A DNA stretch of 64,000 nucleotides from positions 45,131 to 109,130 of the forward strand of contig JAZQLI010000040.1 of assembly GCA_045542595.1 (NCBI GenBank), in the 5' to 3' direction. Made by a program: the position numbers and the translations under genes. This stretch comes from Scatosoma sp045542595 (GTDB taxonomy: Bacteria > Bacillota > Clostridia > Christensenellales > Borkfalkiaceae). The notes under the pieces are model-generated. The model was not told the origin of the DNA and ran no database searches. It saw only the letters and a list, made by a program, of their open reading frames with translations. Below, piece after piece: positions 41,326 through 49,496 of this stretch. How positions within the stretch are numbered: position 1 is the stretch's first letter; each line of letters begins with the position of its first letter.

Positions 41326-41540
41326 AGCCGAAAATCTCCTTTTCCGAAGTTTTTTGTGCCGAGCCGAAGAAAGGACTTTTACGCCTTGGCGCATAGGGGA
41401 CGGAAGAACGGATTTCCGTTTTTTCCTGCGCCGTAACCGATTATATCATAAAAACGCCACTTGTCAATAGCCCACTTTCAACTTTTTTTGCGTTTTGTCA
41501 AAAAAATTTCGACATTATGCAGTTGCCAATAAAAGGGCGG

Positions 41541-41569
41541 TTGACTTTTTTTTCACATTCGTGTATAAT
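41541..41569 (+). promoter_or_regulatory. Promoter of the ruvCAB-queA operon
   Basis: TTGACT (41541-41546) and TATAAT (41564-41569), 17-bp spacer, 33 bases before ruvC. Confidence 0.8.
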
Positions 41570-41602
41570 GAAAGTTGAAAATGTAAAAATCAGGGTAAAA
41601 GA

Positions 41603-42259
41603 ATGATTATTTTGGGCATTGACCCCGGTATTGCAACACTGGGATACGGAATCGTGGAAAAGGACGCACGCGGAAGCTGTCGCGCGGTCGATTACGGCGT
41701 TGTGCAAACTCCTAAAGAAGAGGGTTTGCCCGTTCGTCTTGCTATGCTGGAAGAAGGTCTTGTCAAAATTTTACAAAAATACAATCCCGACGAAGTGGCT
41801 ATGGAAGAGCTGTTCTTTTCCAAAAACATCACGACGGGTATCGCGGTAGCGCATGCGCGCGGCGTGGCACTTTTGACTTGTGCCAAGCATTGCGGTAAAT
41901 TGTACGAATACACGCCTATGCAAATCAAGCAAGCACTGACGGGTTACGGCAGGGCGGAGAAAAAACAAATGCAGCTTACCGTAGCGTCGCTGTTGAAGCT
42001 GAAAACCGTGCCCAAACCCGACGACGCGGCAGACGCGCTTGCGGTGGCAATGTGCCACGCGTTCACCAACCGCTTTGGCGAGTTGTTTGCAGTAGGCAAT
42101 ATGACGCGCACAAAAGGAAAAAATACCGCAGGCAACGAAGCGGCGCAGCTGATAGCCGAAATGGAACGCCGCCGCAGTGCAAGAATCGCTGCCGAGCGCG
42201 CGAAAAAACAAGCCGCGCAAGCCGCGCAACAATCCACACAGGGGGAAGATAAACAATGA
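41603..42259 (+). CDS. ruvC: Holliday junction resolvase RuvC
   Basis: Endonuclease that cuts Holliday junctions with RuvAB. The RNase H-like fold has its acidic residues in ILGIDPGIATLGYG (Asp7), the Glu in VAMEELFF (about residue 70) and the pair in KPDDAADALAVAM (about residues 141-144). 218 aa, about 50 longer than usual: after GNMTRTKG a basic Ala/Lys/Gln-rich tail follows (ERRRSARIAAERAKKQAAQA), probably disordered or helical. Overlaps ruvA by 4 bp. Confidence 0.95.
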   Translation: MIILGIDPGIATLGYGIVEKDARGSCRAVDYGVVQTPKEEGLPVRLAMLEEGLVKILQKYNPDEVAMEELFFSKNITTGIAVAHARGVALLTCAKHCGKLYEYTPMQIKQALTGYGRAEKKQMQLTVASLLKLKTVPKPDDAADALAVAMCHAFTNRFGELFAVGNMTRTKGKNTAGNEAAQLIAEMERRRSARIAAERAKKQAAQAAQQSTQGEDKQ

Positions 42260-42861
42260 TAGCATATTTAAAAGGCAAAGTGCTTTCTATCACCGCCGAA
42301 ACGGCCATTTTGGAAGTTAACGGCGTGGGGTACGAACTCTACTGTTCGGGCGGCGCGTTTAGAAAACTCGTCGTAGGGGAGCAAGCGGAACTTTTCACCT
42401 ATTTACAGGTAAAAGAAGACGGCGTAACGCTGTTCGGGTTTGCCAACGTAAAGGAAAAGGAACTGTTTTTAAAGCTTATCACGGTGTCGGGGGTAGGTCC
42501 GAAAATGGGCATTGCCATTTTAACGGGCTTGTCCGCGGACGAGTTCGCCACCTGCGTAGCGACGGCGGACGTAAAGCGTTTGAGTACGGTAAAAGGATTA
42601 GGAAAAAAGACGGCGGAAAAAATCGTGCTGGAGCTGCACGGTAAAATTTCCGCGGCGGAAATTATGCAGGCGGACGTTTCGTTGCCTTCTACAACTTCGG
42701 TAACGGAAAAGCTTTCAGCGGTAGACGAAGAAGCGGTGTCCGCATTGATGGGCTTGGGCTTTACCAAAGCGGAAAGCACGCAGGCGGTAAAACGCGCGCA
42801 CGAATCGGGCGCGAATACGGTAGAAGATATTATCCGCAAAGCGTTACAAGGTGGGGTGTGA
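42256..42861 (+). CDS. ruvA: Holliday junction DNA helicase subunit RuvA
   Basis: Tetrameric junction-binding subunit, 201 aa. OB domain (MIAYLKGKVLSITAETAILEVNGVGYELYC), two helix-hairpin-helix motifs (TVSGVGPKMGIAIL, TVKGLGKKTAEKIVLEL) and the C-terminal RuvB-contacting domain (EAVSALMGLGFTKAESTQAV). ATGA overlap with ruvC; ruvB begins 1 base after its stop. Confidence 0.97.
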   Translation: MIAYLKGKVLSITAETAILEVNGVGYELYCSGGAFRKLVVGEQAELFTYLQVKEDGVTLFGFANVKEKELFLKLITVSGVGPKMGIAILTGLSADEFATCVATADVKRLSTVKGLGKKTAEKIVLELHGKISAAEIMQADVSLPSTTSVTEKLSAVDEEAVSALMGLGFTKAESTQAVKRAHESGANTVEDIIRKALQGGV

Positions 42862-42862
42862 T

Positions 42863-43915
42863 ATGTTTGACGAAGAAGAATACGCCGACGAAAGCTTAAT
42901 TGTCAGTACCAAGACGGAATACGACGTGGAAGAAAACGTACTCCGTCCCAAGACGATGGCAGATTACGTCGGTCAGCAAAAAGTAAAAGAAAATTTAGAC
43001 GTATACATCAAAGCGGCGAAATCGCGCGGAGAAGCACTCGACCACGTACTTTTATACGGTCCGCCGGGCTTGGGGAAAACCACTCTTTCGCACATTATCG
43101 CCAACGAAATGGGGGTAGCTATCAAAATTACCAGCGGCCCTGCGATTGAGCGTTCGGGCGATTTGGCAGCCATTTTAACCAACTTGAACGAAGGGGACGT
43201 ACTCTTTATTGACGAAATCCACCGTTTAAACCGTTCGGTAGAAGAAATTTTATATTCCGCTATGGAAGACTACGCGTTGGATATTATCGTCGGAAAAGGC
43301 CCGTCGGCAAGGAATATCCGTTTCTCGCTCAACCGTTTCACGCTTATCGGCGCAACCACTCGTATCGGTATGCTCGCGCCACCCTTGCGCGATAGATTCG
43401 GTATTATCAACCGTTTGGAAATGTATACGCCGGAAGAATTACAGGATATCGTTACCCGTTCCGCACGCGCGCTGGATATCGCTATCGAGCCTGCCGCCGC
43501 GTCGGAAATTTCCCGTCGTAGCCGCGGTACGCCGCGTATTGCCAACCGACTGTTAAAACGCGTCCGCGATTTTTCCTGTGTAAAAGGGAACGCTGCAATC
43601 ACTCGTGAAGACGCGCGTTTCGCACTCGAACGGTTAGACATTGACGAGTTGGGTTTAGACGGCACGGATAGAAATCTTTTATGGGCGCTGATTGATAAAT
43701 TCGGCGGCGGCCCTGCCGGCTTGGAAACGCTGGCGGCAACTACGGGCGAAGACGTGAATACCATTGAAGACGTATACGAGCCCTATCTTTTACAGCTTGG
43801 CTTTATCGCACGTACGCCGCGCGGACGTATTTGCTTAAAGGGCGGTTATCAACATATGGGCGTAGAACCGGGCTTGAAAGCCAAACGGCAAATGTCGATA
43901 TTCGAAGAGGACTAA
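42863..43915 (+). CDS. ruvB: Holliday junction branch migration ATPase RuvB
   Basis: 350-aa AAA+ motor. Walker A GPPGLGKTT (about residues 71-79), Walker B LFIDEIHR, sensor 1 IGATTRIGML, arginine-finger region LRDRFG, and the winged-helix end (RTPRGRICLKGGYQHMG). The frame could open at a GTG at 42851, but ATG 42863 fits the AAGGTGGGG site and avoids overlapping ruvA. Confidence 0.97.
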   Translation: MFDEEEYADESLIVSTKTEYDVEENVLRPKTMADYVGQQKVKENLDVYIKAAKSRGEALDHVLLYGPPGLGKTTLSHIIANEMGVAIKITSGPAIERSGDLAAILTNLNEGDVLFIDEIHRLNRSVEEILYSAMEDYALDIIVGKGPSARNIRFSLNRFTLIGATTRIGMLAPPLRDRFGIINRLEMYTPEELQDIVTRSARALDIAIEPAAASEISRRSRGTPRIANRLLKRVRDFSCVKGNAAITREDARFALERLDIDELGLDGTDRNLLWALIDKFGGGPAGLETLAATTGEDVNTIEDVYEPYLLQLGFIARTPRGRICLKGGYQHMGVEPGLKAKRQMSIFEED

Positions 43916-43921
43916 AGGATA

Positions 43922-44959
43922 ATGGACGAAAAAATACAGTATACCAAACGCGATTTTTATTACGATTTACCACAGGAGCAAATCGCGCAAACGCCTGCCA
44001 CGCCGAGAGATTCGTCGCGGCTTTTGGTGTACGATACGAAAACCAAGCAAATTCAGGATAAAATTTTTCGCGATATTACCGACTATTTACAGGCGGGGGA
44101 TTTGCTTGTCGTCAACAATACCAAAGTAATCCCTGCGCGCACGTACGCTAAAACCGAGCACGGCGGCGTTGTGGAAGTACTCCTGTTAAAACGGCAAAAG
44201 CTGGATACTTGGGAAGTGCTGATGAAGCCGGGGAAAAAGGGCAAAATCGGCGCGAAAATGACCATTGGGGACGAACTTTCTTTAATCGTGCGCGATATCA
44301 CGCCCACGGGGGAACGTATCGTCGAATTTTTCTATAACGGCGCGTTTGAAGACGTGCTGGCAAGGGTGGGAACGATGCCCCTGCCGCCGTATATAAAAGA
44401 AAAGCTGGAAAACCAGTCGCGCTATAACACGGTGTATAGTAAAGTGGACGGCAGCGCCGCCGCGCCTACGGCAGGCTTGCATTTCACGGAAGCCTTGTTA
44501 CAAAAAGTAAAAGCTAAGGGAGTGGATATTGCCGAAGTGTTATTGCACGTGGGTTTGGGCACGTTCCGTCCCGTCAGCGAAGAGATTATTACAAACCATA
44601 AAATGCATTCGGAATTTTATCAAATTTCCAAAGAAGCGGCGGAAAAAATCAACGCTGCCAAGCGCGAAGGCAGGCGAGTAATTGCGGTAGGTACGACGTC
44701 GGTGCGAACGCTCGAAAGCGTAGCCGACGAAAACGGATTTGTAAAAGAATGTAGCGGCAATACCGAAATTTTCTTATATCCGCCCTATAAAATGAAATGC
44801 GTAGATGCGCTTATTACTAATTTTCACCTGCCCGAAAGTACGCTTATTATGTTAGTTGCTTGTTTAACGGGCAGAGAAGAAATTTTAAACGTTTACAAAT
44901 ATGCGGTGGAGAATGGCTACCGTTTCTTCAGCTTCGGGGACGCCTGCCTATTCTTATAA
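43922..44959 (+). CDS. queA: S-adenosylmethionine:tRNA ribosyltransferase-isomerase
   Basis: Builds epoxyqueuosine at the wobble position of tRNA from preQ1 and SAM. 345 aa, full length. Family segments: FYYDLPQEQIAQTPATPRDSSRLL at the start, PARTYAKTEHGG, AAPTAGLHFTEALL and the ENGYRFFSFGDACLF end. It is the usual ruvCAB neighbour. No tgt, queF or queG follows; repeat copies 3a/3b and a terminator come next. Confidence 0.97.
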   Translation: MDEKIQYTKRDFYYDLPQEQIAQTPATPRDSSRLLVYDTKTKQIQDKIFRDITDYLQAGDLLVVNNTKVIPARTYAKTEHGGVVEVLLLKRQKLDTWEVLMKPGKKGKIGAKMTIGDELSLIVRDITPTGERIVEFFYNGAFEDVLARVGTMPLPPYIKEKLENQSRYNTVYSKVDGSAAAPTAGLHFTEALLQKVKAKGVDIAEVLLHVGLGTFRPVSEEIITNHKMHSEFYQISKEAAEKINAAKREGRRVIAVGTTSVRTLESVADENGFVKECSGNTEIFLYPPYKMKCVDALITNFHLPESTLIMLVACLTGREEILNVYKYAVENGYRFFSFGDACLFL

Positions 44960-45092
44960 ACGGCGCATCTCGGCGTTGCGCTCCGCTTTGTTTCGGTCAC
45001 GTACGTCTATGTACGCTCCCGTCAACAAATGCTCGCGCGCCTTGACCTGCTTGTTTCTAAAAATAGGCAAATCCTGCTTCCCATAAAATTGG
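44956..45092 (+). repeat. Dispersed intergenic hairpin repeat, copy 3a
   Basis: Core CGTAC-gtctat-GTACG at 45000-45015, enclosed by tttgtt/aacaaa, then cccgtcaa, atgctcgcgcgcc and atcctgcttccc. Copy 3b directly follows with the same order of segments. Confidence 0.75.
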
Positions 45093-45109
45093 GGGATAGT
45101 ATGCTCGTC

Positions 45110-45254
45110 TTATAACCGTCGAAATACGGTGTTGCGCTGTGGCAACCTTCGGTCATTTACGCCTTAGTAAACTCCCGTCAAAAATGCTCGCGCGCCTTGT
45201 CTTTCTCGGTTCTACAACCAAACAATATCGCTCTATCCTGCTTCCCGTAAAATT
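45110..45254 (+). repeat. Dispersed intergenic hairpin repeat, copy 3b (tandem)
   Basis: Shares cttataa, ttgcgct, ttcggtca, ctcccgtcaa, aatgctcgcgcgcctt and atcctgcttccc with copy 3a. The hairpin arms have changed together: TTTAC-gcctta-GTAAA (45156-45171) replaces CGTAC/GTACG, keeping all five pairs. Confidence 0.75.
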
Positions 45255-45301
45255 TTGCACTGCTTGTTTCAAAAACCAACGACCATATTACAAACCACTA
45301 C

Positions 45302-45326
45302 GGACTGCACAAAGCAGTCCTTTTTT
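45302..45326 (+). terminator. Terminator of the ruvCAB-queA unit
   Basis: Stem ggactgc / gcagtcc with ACAAA loop and six T. Confidence 0.8.
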
Positions 45327-45440
45327 CATCAAAAAATTTAAATTTGTCAAAGAAATGAACTAAATTAGCAAAAAGAAGTAAAAATAACACTCAAACAACA
45401 AGTTTTTTCACAAACCGACAAACTTTTTTTTCATAAACCA

Positions 45441-45470
45441 TTGACAAAATAACAAAATTTGTATTATAAT
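45441..45470 (+). promoter_or_regulatory. Promoter of the four-lipoprotein operon
   Basis: TTGACA (45441-45446) and TATAAT (45465-45470), 18-bp spacer, in very AT-rich DNA. The leader of about 170 bases has a palindrome (tttgcttgtttgtgtagcaaacaagcaaa, about 45525-45553) that could form a strong hairpin. Confidence 0.75.
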
Positions 45471-45644
45471 AATTTTGTATCATTGTATACTGCGTTTTTA
45501 CGCGCGGCAAAGGGATATCCCTTTTTGCTTGTTTGTGTAGCAAACAAGCAAAACAAATACTTAAAAGGTATATAAACGGAAAAACGCGAAAAGCCGTTTC
45601 GCGTTAACCGATATATAGAAAAAAATAAAAGCAAGGAGAACAAA

Positions 45645-47483
45645 ATGAAAAAGCGTAAACTTTTATTTCTGTTGACGGCAGTGTTTGCTCTTTCCGTACC
45701 GCTTAGTGCGTGCGACGGGGAAGAGTCTACTTCTTCGTCGTCTATACAGGAAGTGGAAACACACGCAATGGCGACGCACTTCGTTTTAGACGGCGACACC
45801 AGAGAGCCGTATTCTACGGTTACCCGCTATGAAGGCGTTTTGGATAGCGTCAACGAAGAGCACGGTTTGGCAGTACTTCGCAAAACGGAATACACCAAAA
45901 ACGACGACGTGAAAGAGACGGTTACCGTATTAGATTTGGCAAGCGGTAACGAGCTTTGGAGCGATTACGTACAAAACCCGTCCGAAGAGATTAATAAAGA
46001 CACGTTGTCAATGAACGTGGATAAATATCCCTTTATCGAGATAAAGGAAGAAACTTGGGAAGAAGGGGAATTCGGTTTAGAAAAGAAAACCACGTATACA
46101 TACCGTTTTGCAGAGGAAAACTCTAACACGCTCGTTTACAATGCGAAATCGGAAATGGACTATACTTCGTTAGGTTCGATGTACGTATGTGAAATAGACG
46201 ATACGGTGTACTGGGTAGGCGAAAACCTGGAAGTTATCCGTACGTTTAATAAAATGCAAATAGACGGATATCGACTTCCCGATTTCGACGCGTCGTATAA
46301 AGACTATTTATACGCGTGGGATTTCTCTAACGAAGCGCGCGTAATTGAAGTATATAATAGAGAAGGTATTTGCAGTATGCAATACACCCACCCCAGCAAC
46401 GTGGGTATGGTGGGCTATAACCAAAGCGGACCCGTGGTGTTAAACGACGGTAATATTTTGATGCAAGAATTAGTTCTCTCCGAAGCAGACTCTACCGATT
46501 ACGACTTTAAAATTTTACAGGCTGGCGAACAACCTTGGACGTTTGACGAAGTAAAGGTGGATATGACCACGAAAATTATCGACTATAAGACGGGCGACGT
46601 AACGGAAATCGACGTTGATTACGTTATTATGGACTTTGAAGCGGCATACGCAAGGGAAGAATACGGCGATTTCCCGTTTGCGTTGCAAGAAGGTGAAGAG
46701 AATCAAGCGTATATCGCAAAAATTATCAATCAAGACTTGGCACCTGTCGAATACGTAACGATGAACAATAACGGCGAAATTACGTATACGCTGCAAAACG
46801 AATGGTTGCAAACGAGTGCGTTGCAAGCTATGATGGGCACGACAGGCTATTCGCAAATGTGGATGTGGGATGAAGAACGTTACGTTGCGGCGGTGGTTAC
46901 TAATGTGGTAGACGGCTCTTACGAAACGTGGATGTTCGATTTGGACGGCAATAAGATAGCGAAACTGCCCAACAATTTCCACTCTGCAACCGAAGAATAT
47001 ATCGTAACCGAGTACGGCATTTACGATTATACGGGCGCGCTTGTTTACGATTTTGAAAACAGCACGTTGTTTACGGAAAACGACGTGGGTGTATACAGCC
47101 TGCTTGTTACTGAAGAAGGCTTGGTCGTTCCGCATATGAATCTCGAAACGTTGCAATACGAATTGTATAAATTCGACGGGAAAGATTTCGTGAAAATGGA
47201 ATGGGCAACCGAAGGCAAGATGGAAATGGAAATTCCTATGGAGGTCACGAGTGACGGTGTCTTACCCAAAGGCAATAAAATAACAATGTCGATTGCGGGT
47301 AAAAATATGGCGGATATAATGTCGAACAATACGTTTACGTGGACGTTGTATAAAGCGGACGGCGAAGCGCTTGTGAGAATGCAAGTAGATAGATTACACG
47401 ACGAAATCATTCACATTTTGGACGAAGCGGCGTATATGGAAACGCAAATTGACGGTAAAGATTATCTTTACGTTATCAAATAA
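45645..47483 (+). CDS. Surface lipoprotein 1 of a four-paralogue operon
   Basis: 612 aa. Signal peptide with lipobox PLSAC (Cys about residue 23) and a short Ser/Thr linker, so anchored outside the membrane. The rest is beta-rich with repeating strand patterns such as VTVLDLASGNELWSDY, reminiscent of PQQ/WD-type beta-propeller blades. It shares with the next three genes the signature LNDGNILMQ (about residue 266) ... YD ... IDYKTGDVTEI (about residue 313). Many Asp, Glu and Tyr. I cannot assign a function. AAGGAG precedes the start; first gene of the operon. Confidence 0.75.
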   Translation: MKKRKLLFLLTAVFALSVPLSACDGEESTSSSSIQEVETHAMATHFVLDGDTREPYSTVTRYEGVLDSVNEEHGLAVLRKTEYTKNDDVKETVTVLDLASGNELWSDYVQNPSEEINKDTLSMNVDKYPFIEIKEETWEEGEFGLEKKTTYTYRFAEENSNTLVYNAKSEMDYTSLGSMYVCEIDDTVYWVGENLEVIRTFNKMQIDGYRLPDFDASYKDYLYAWDFSNEARVIEVYNREGICSMQYTHPSNVGMVGYNQSGPVVLNDGNILMQELVLSEADSTDYDFKILQAGEQPWTFDEVKVDMTTKIIDYKTGDVTEIDVDYVIMDFEAAYAREEYGDFPFALQEGEENQAYIAKIINQDLAPVEYVTMNNNGEITYTLQNEWLQTSALQAMMGTTGYSQMWMWDEERYVAAVVTNVVDGSYETWMFDLDGNKIAKLPNNFHSATEEYIVTEYGIYDYTGALVYDFENSTLFTENDVGVYSLLVTEEGLVVPHMNLETLQYELYKFDGKDFVKMEWATEGKMEMEIPMEVTSDGVLPKGNKITMSIAGKNMADIMSNNTFTWTLYKADGEALVRMQVDRLHDEIIHILDEAAYMETQIDGKDYLYVIK

Positions 47484-47504
47484 GGAAAAAGGAGAAAGAT
47501 AAGT

Positions 47505-49496
47505 ATGAAGAAAAATAAATGGTTAACCCTTCTTTCCCTTTTGCTTGGCGTATCTACCGTGTTAGGCGCTTGTGGCGGCGACAACTCTAGCAGTAGCATT
47601 AGTAGTAGCAGCAACGATAGTAGTAGCGATTCGTCTACCGACGCTGCGCCCGTTGTAGAAGCAAGCTTTACCAACTTTATTAACACGGAATATAAAGCGG
47701 ACTGGAAAGATATGTCGTCTGACGTTACCACGCTCAACGACGAATACGGTACTTGCGTAAACAAATATAAAGGACTGTACCTGTTTGCAAAAGAAGATAA
47801 AAACTTCTTAAGCGAAATTGTACAAACGTGGACGCTTTACAATGCGAAGACGAATTCGGTTGTATGGACGAAAGAACATACCTTTGAAGACGGCGATTAT
47901 TACGGTGAAGATAAATACGGCAACGCAAAACACGCGCCCGTAGAAGTGAGCGTATCCTTAGAACGGTTAAATCATCCTTCCGTTTCGCCTTTCGCGTACG
48001 TGCAAGTGGTTACGAAAACGTACGAAAGATATTCCGACGAAGTGTTGGAACAAATGGAAGAAGTGTTGGGAGAAGTACCCACTTCGTATAAAGTAAAGCA
48101 AACGACGGAATATTACAGCGCGGACGGTAAGCTGATTGCTTCTACTAAAATGATGGATCCCCCTTCGCCCAGCTATGCCGACGATATGGATAACGGCAAT
48201 ATTCAAGCGTCTTTCGGCAAGACGATGGCAGAATTCGACAAAGACGGCAACTTGGTTTCCACTTGGAATAGAGAAACGGACATCAAGCGCGTATATTTTG
48301 CCGAAACGGAAAAATACGGTTACACGTATACCCTTCGCGGCGGTGCTATTGTTTTAGACGTATACAACAAGGCAGAAAACGCCGTGGTATACAGTAAAGC
48401 GGTAAAGGGCGATATTTTCGGTATGATGAAAACCCCTGTTAACCTGTTGGAAAACGGGGATATGTTCGTGCAAGATAAAACCGCTACCGAAACCGTTAAG
48501 TACGATTATTTAGAAGGCGGCGTGAAATATAACTTGACCACCACCCGTATCGACGTGGAAACGGGCAAGGAAACGGAAGTAGAATTCAACTACGTTATCA
48601 ACCAAATGATAGACAAGGAAGCTTGGGAAGAAGAGCATAAAGAACTCGGCTTTACCGAAAACGTGTATAACGTAGCTTGGGCAACAAAGGTAGAAGACGG
48701 CGTGTTGACCAATGAAGTACTGTTGTTCTTCGATAACGCACTCAACGTACAATACGAATGGGCTCCCCTTATCCCCGAACAGGTAAATTTGACGGAAATC
48801 GACGTGCTCGATTCGGGCGATTTGTTACTTTCGCTTGCTTCTCCCGTAAAGGACAGCAACGGCGAAACGGTGGATAGAGCTATCGTTACGGTAGACGGCG
48901 AACTCGTTTGCTACGTACCTAAAGACGCCGTCGTAATGATGGATTATATCGTTCCTTACAACACCGACGACGAATACGGTTATAACGTATACGACTTCTA
49001 CGGCGAACAGGTAGACCGTATCGAGCTCGGTTCGTGGACGTACACGGATAACGATTGGGAAATTAAGAAGAGCGGACGTATCGGCGATAAATATATCTTC
49101 GCTGCAGAACGTATCAATACTGATACGAAGGAAACGGAAACCCAACAAAAGGTAGTTGAAAAAGCCGGTTATTTCTCTGGCGGCGGAATTTCAACGCAAA
49201 CCGAAAACTACGGACGCGTGGTAACCATCACCACAAATTATATGGTAACCGAAAAAGACGGGCAATATTCTTTGTACGACGGCGATTTAGATTATATCTT
49301 AACCACCAATCATCCTATTGTCAAAGATTCTACGATAGTAGAATACGACGATTGCTTTGTTGTAGAAGCATTATACGGCAGCGAAATCGTTGTATACGTT
49401 ATCGAGTTTGAAGACCATTACAATAGCGACGATAATGAGAAGCCCGACTATGAATACGATAGCAGTTCGAGTAATAAAGGAGGAGACGAAGAATGA
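47505..49496 (+). CDS. Surface lipoprotein 2 of a four-paralogue operon
   Basis: 663 aa. Lipobox VLGAC (Cys about residue 23), then a Ser-rich linker to about residue 48. The extracellular part is beta-rich, with blade-like strands WTLYNAKTNSVVWTKEH and VVLDVYNKAENAVVYSK. Shared signature: LLENGDMFVQ (about residue 312) ... KYDY ... RIDVETGKETEVEFNYVI (about residue 348). The C-terminal tail is Asp/Ser-rich (YDSSSSNKGGDEE). It lies 21 bp after gene 1 and overlaps gene 3 by 4 bp (ATGA), so translation of the two is coupled. Function unknown. Confidence 0.75.
   Translation: MKKNKWLTLLSLLLGVSTVLGACGGDNSSSSISSSSNDSSSDSSTDAAPVVEASFTNFINTEYKADWKDMSSDVTTLNDEYGTCVNKYKGLYLFAKEDKNFLSEIVQTWTLYNAKTNSVVWTKEHTFEDGDYYGEDKYGNAKHAPVEVSVSLERLNHPSVSPFAYVQVVTKTYERYSDEVLEQMEEVLGEVPTSYKVKQTTEYYSADGKLIASTKMMDPPSPSYADDMDNGNIQASFGKTMAEFDKDGNLVSTWNRETDIKRVYFAETEKYGYTYTLRGGAIVLDVYNKAENAVVYSKAVKGDIFGMMKTPVNLLENGDMFVQDKTATETVKYDYLEGGVKYNLTTTRIDVETGKETEVEFNYVINQMIDKEAWEEEHKELGFTENVYNVAWATKVEDGVLTNEVLLFFDNALNVQYEWAPLIPEQVNLTEIDVLDSGDLLLSLASPVKDSNGETVDRAIVTVDGELVCYVPKDAVVMMDYIVPYNTDDEYGYNVYDFYGEQVDRIELGSWTYTDNDWEIKKSGRIGDKYIFAAERINTDTKETETQQKVVEKAGYFSGGGISTQTENYGRVVTITTNYMVTEKDGQYSLYDGDLDYILTTNHPIVKDSTIVEYDDCFVVEALYGSEIVVYVIEFEDHYNSDDNEKPDYEYDSSSSNKGGDEE

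Noticed and set aside
46515..47156. 213-aa open frame antisense to lipoprotein 1
   Set aside because: Antisense shadow with no start signals; the sense gene has a signal peptide, good ribosome binding site and paralogues.
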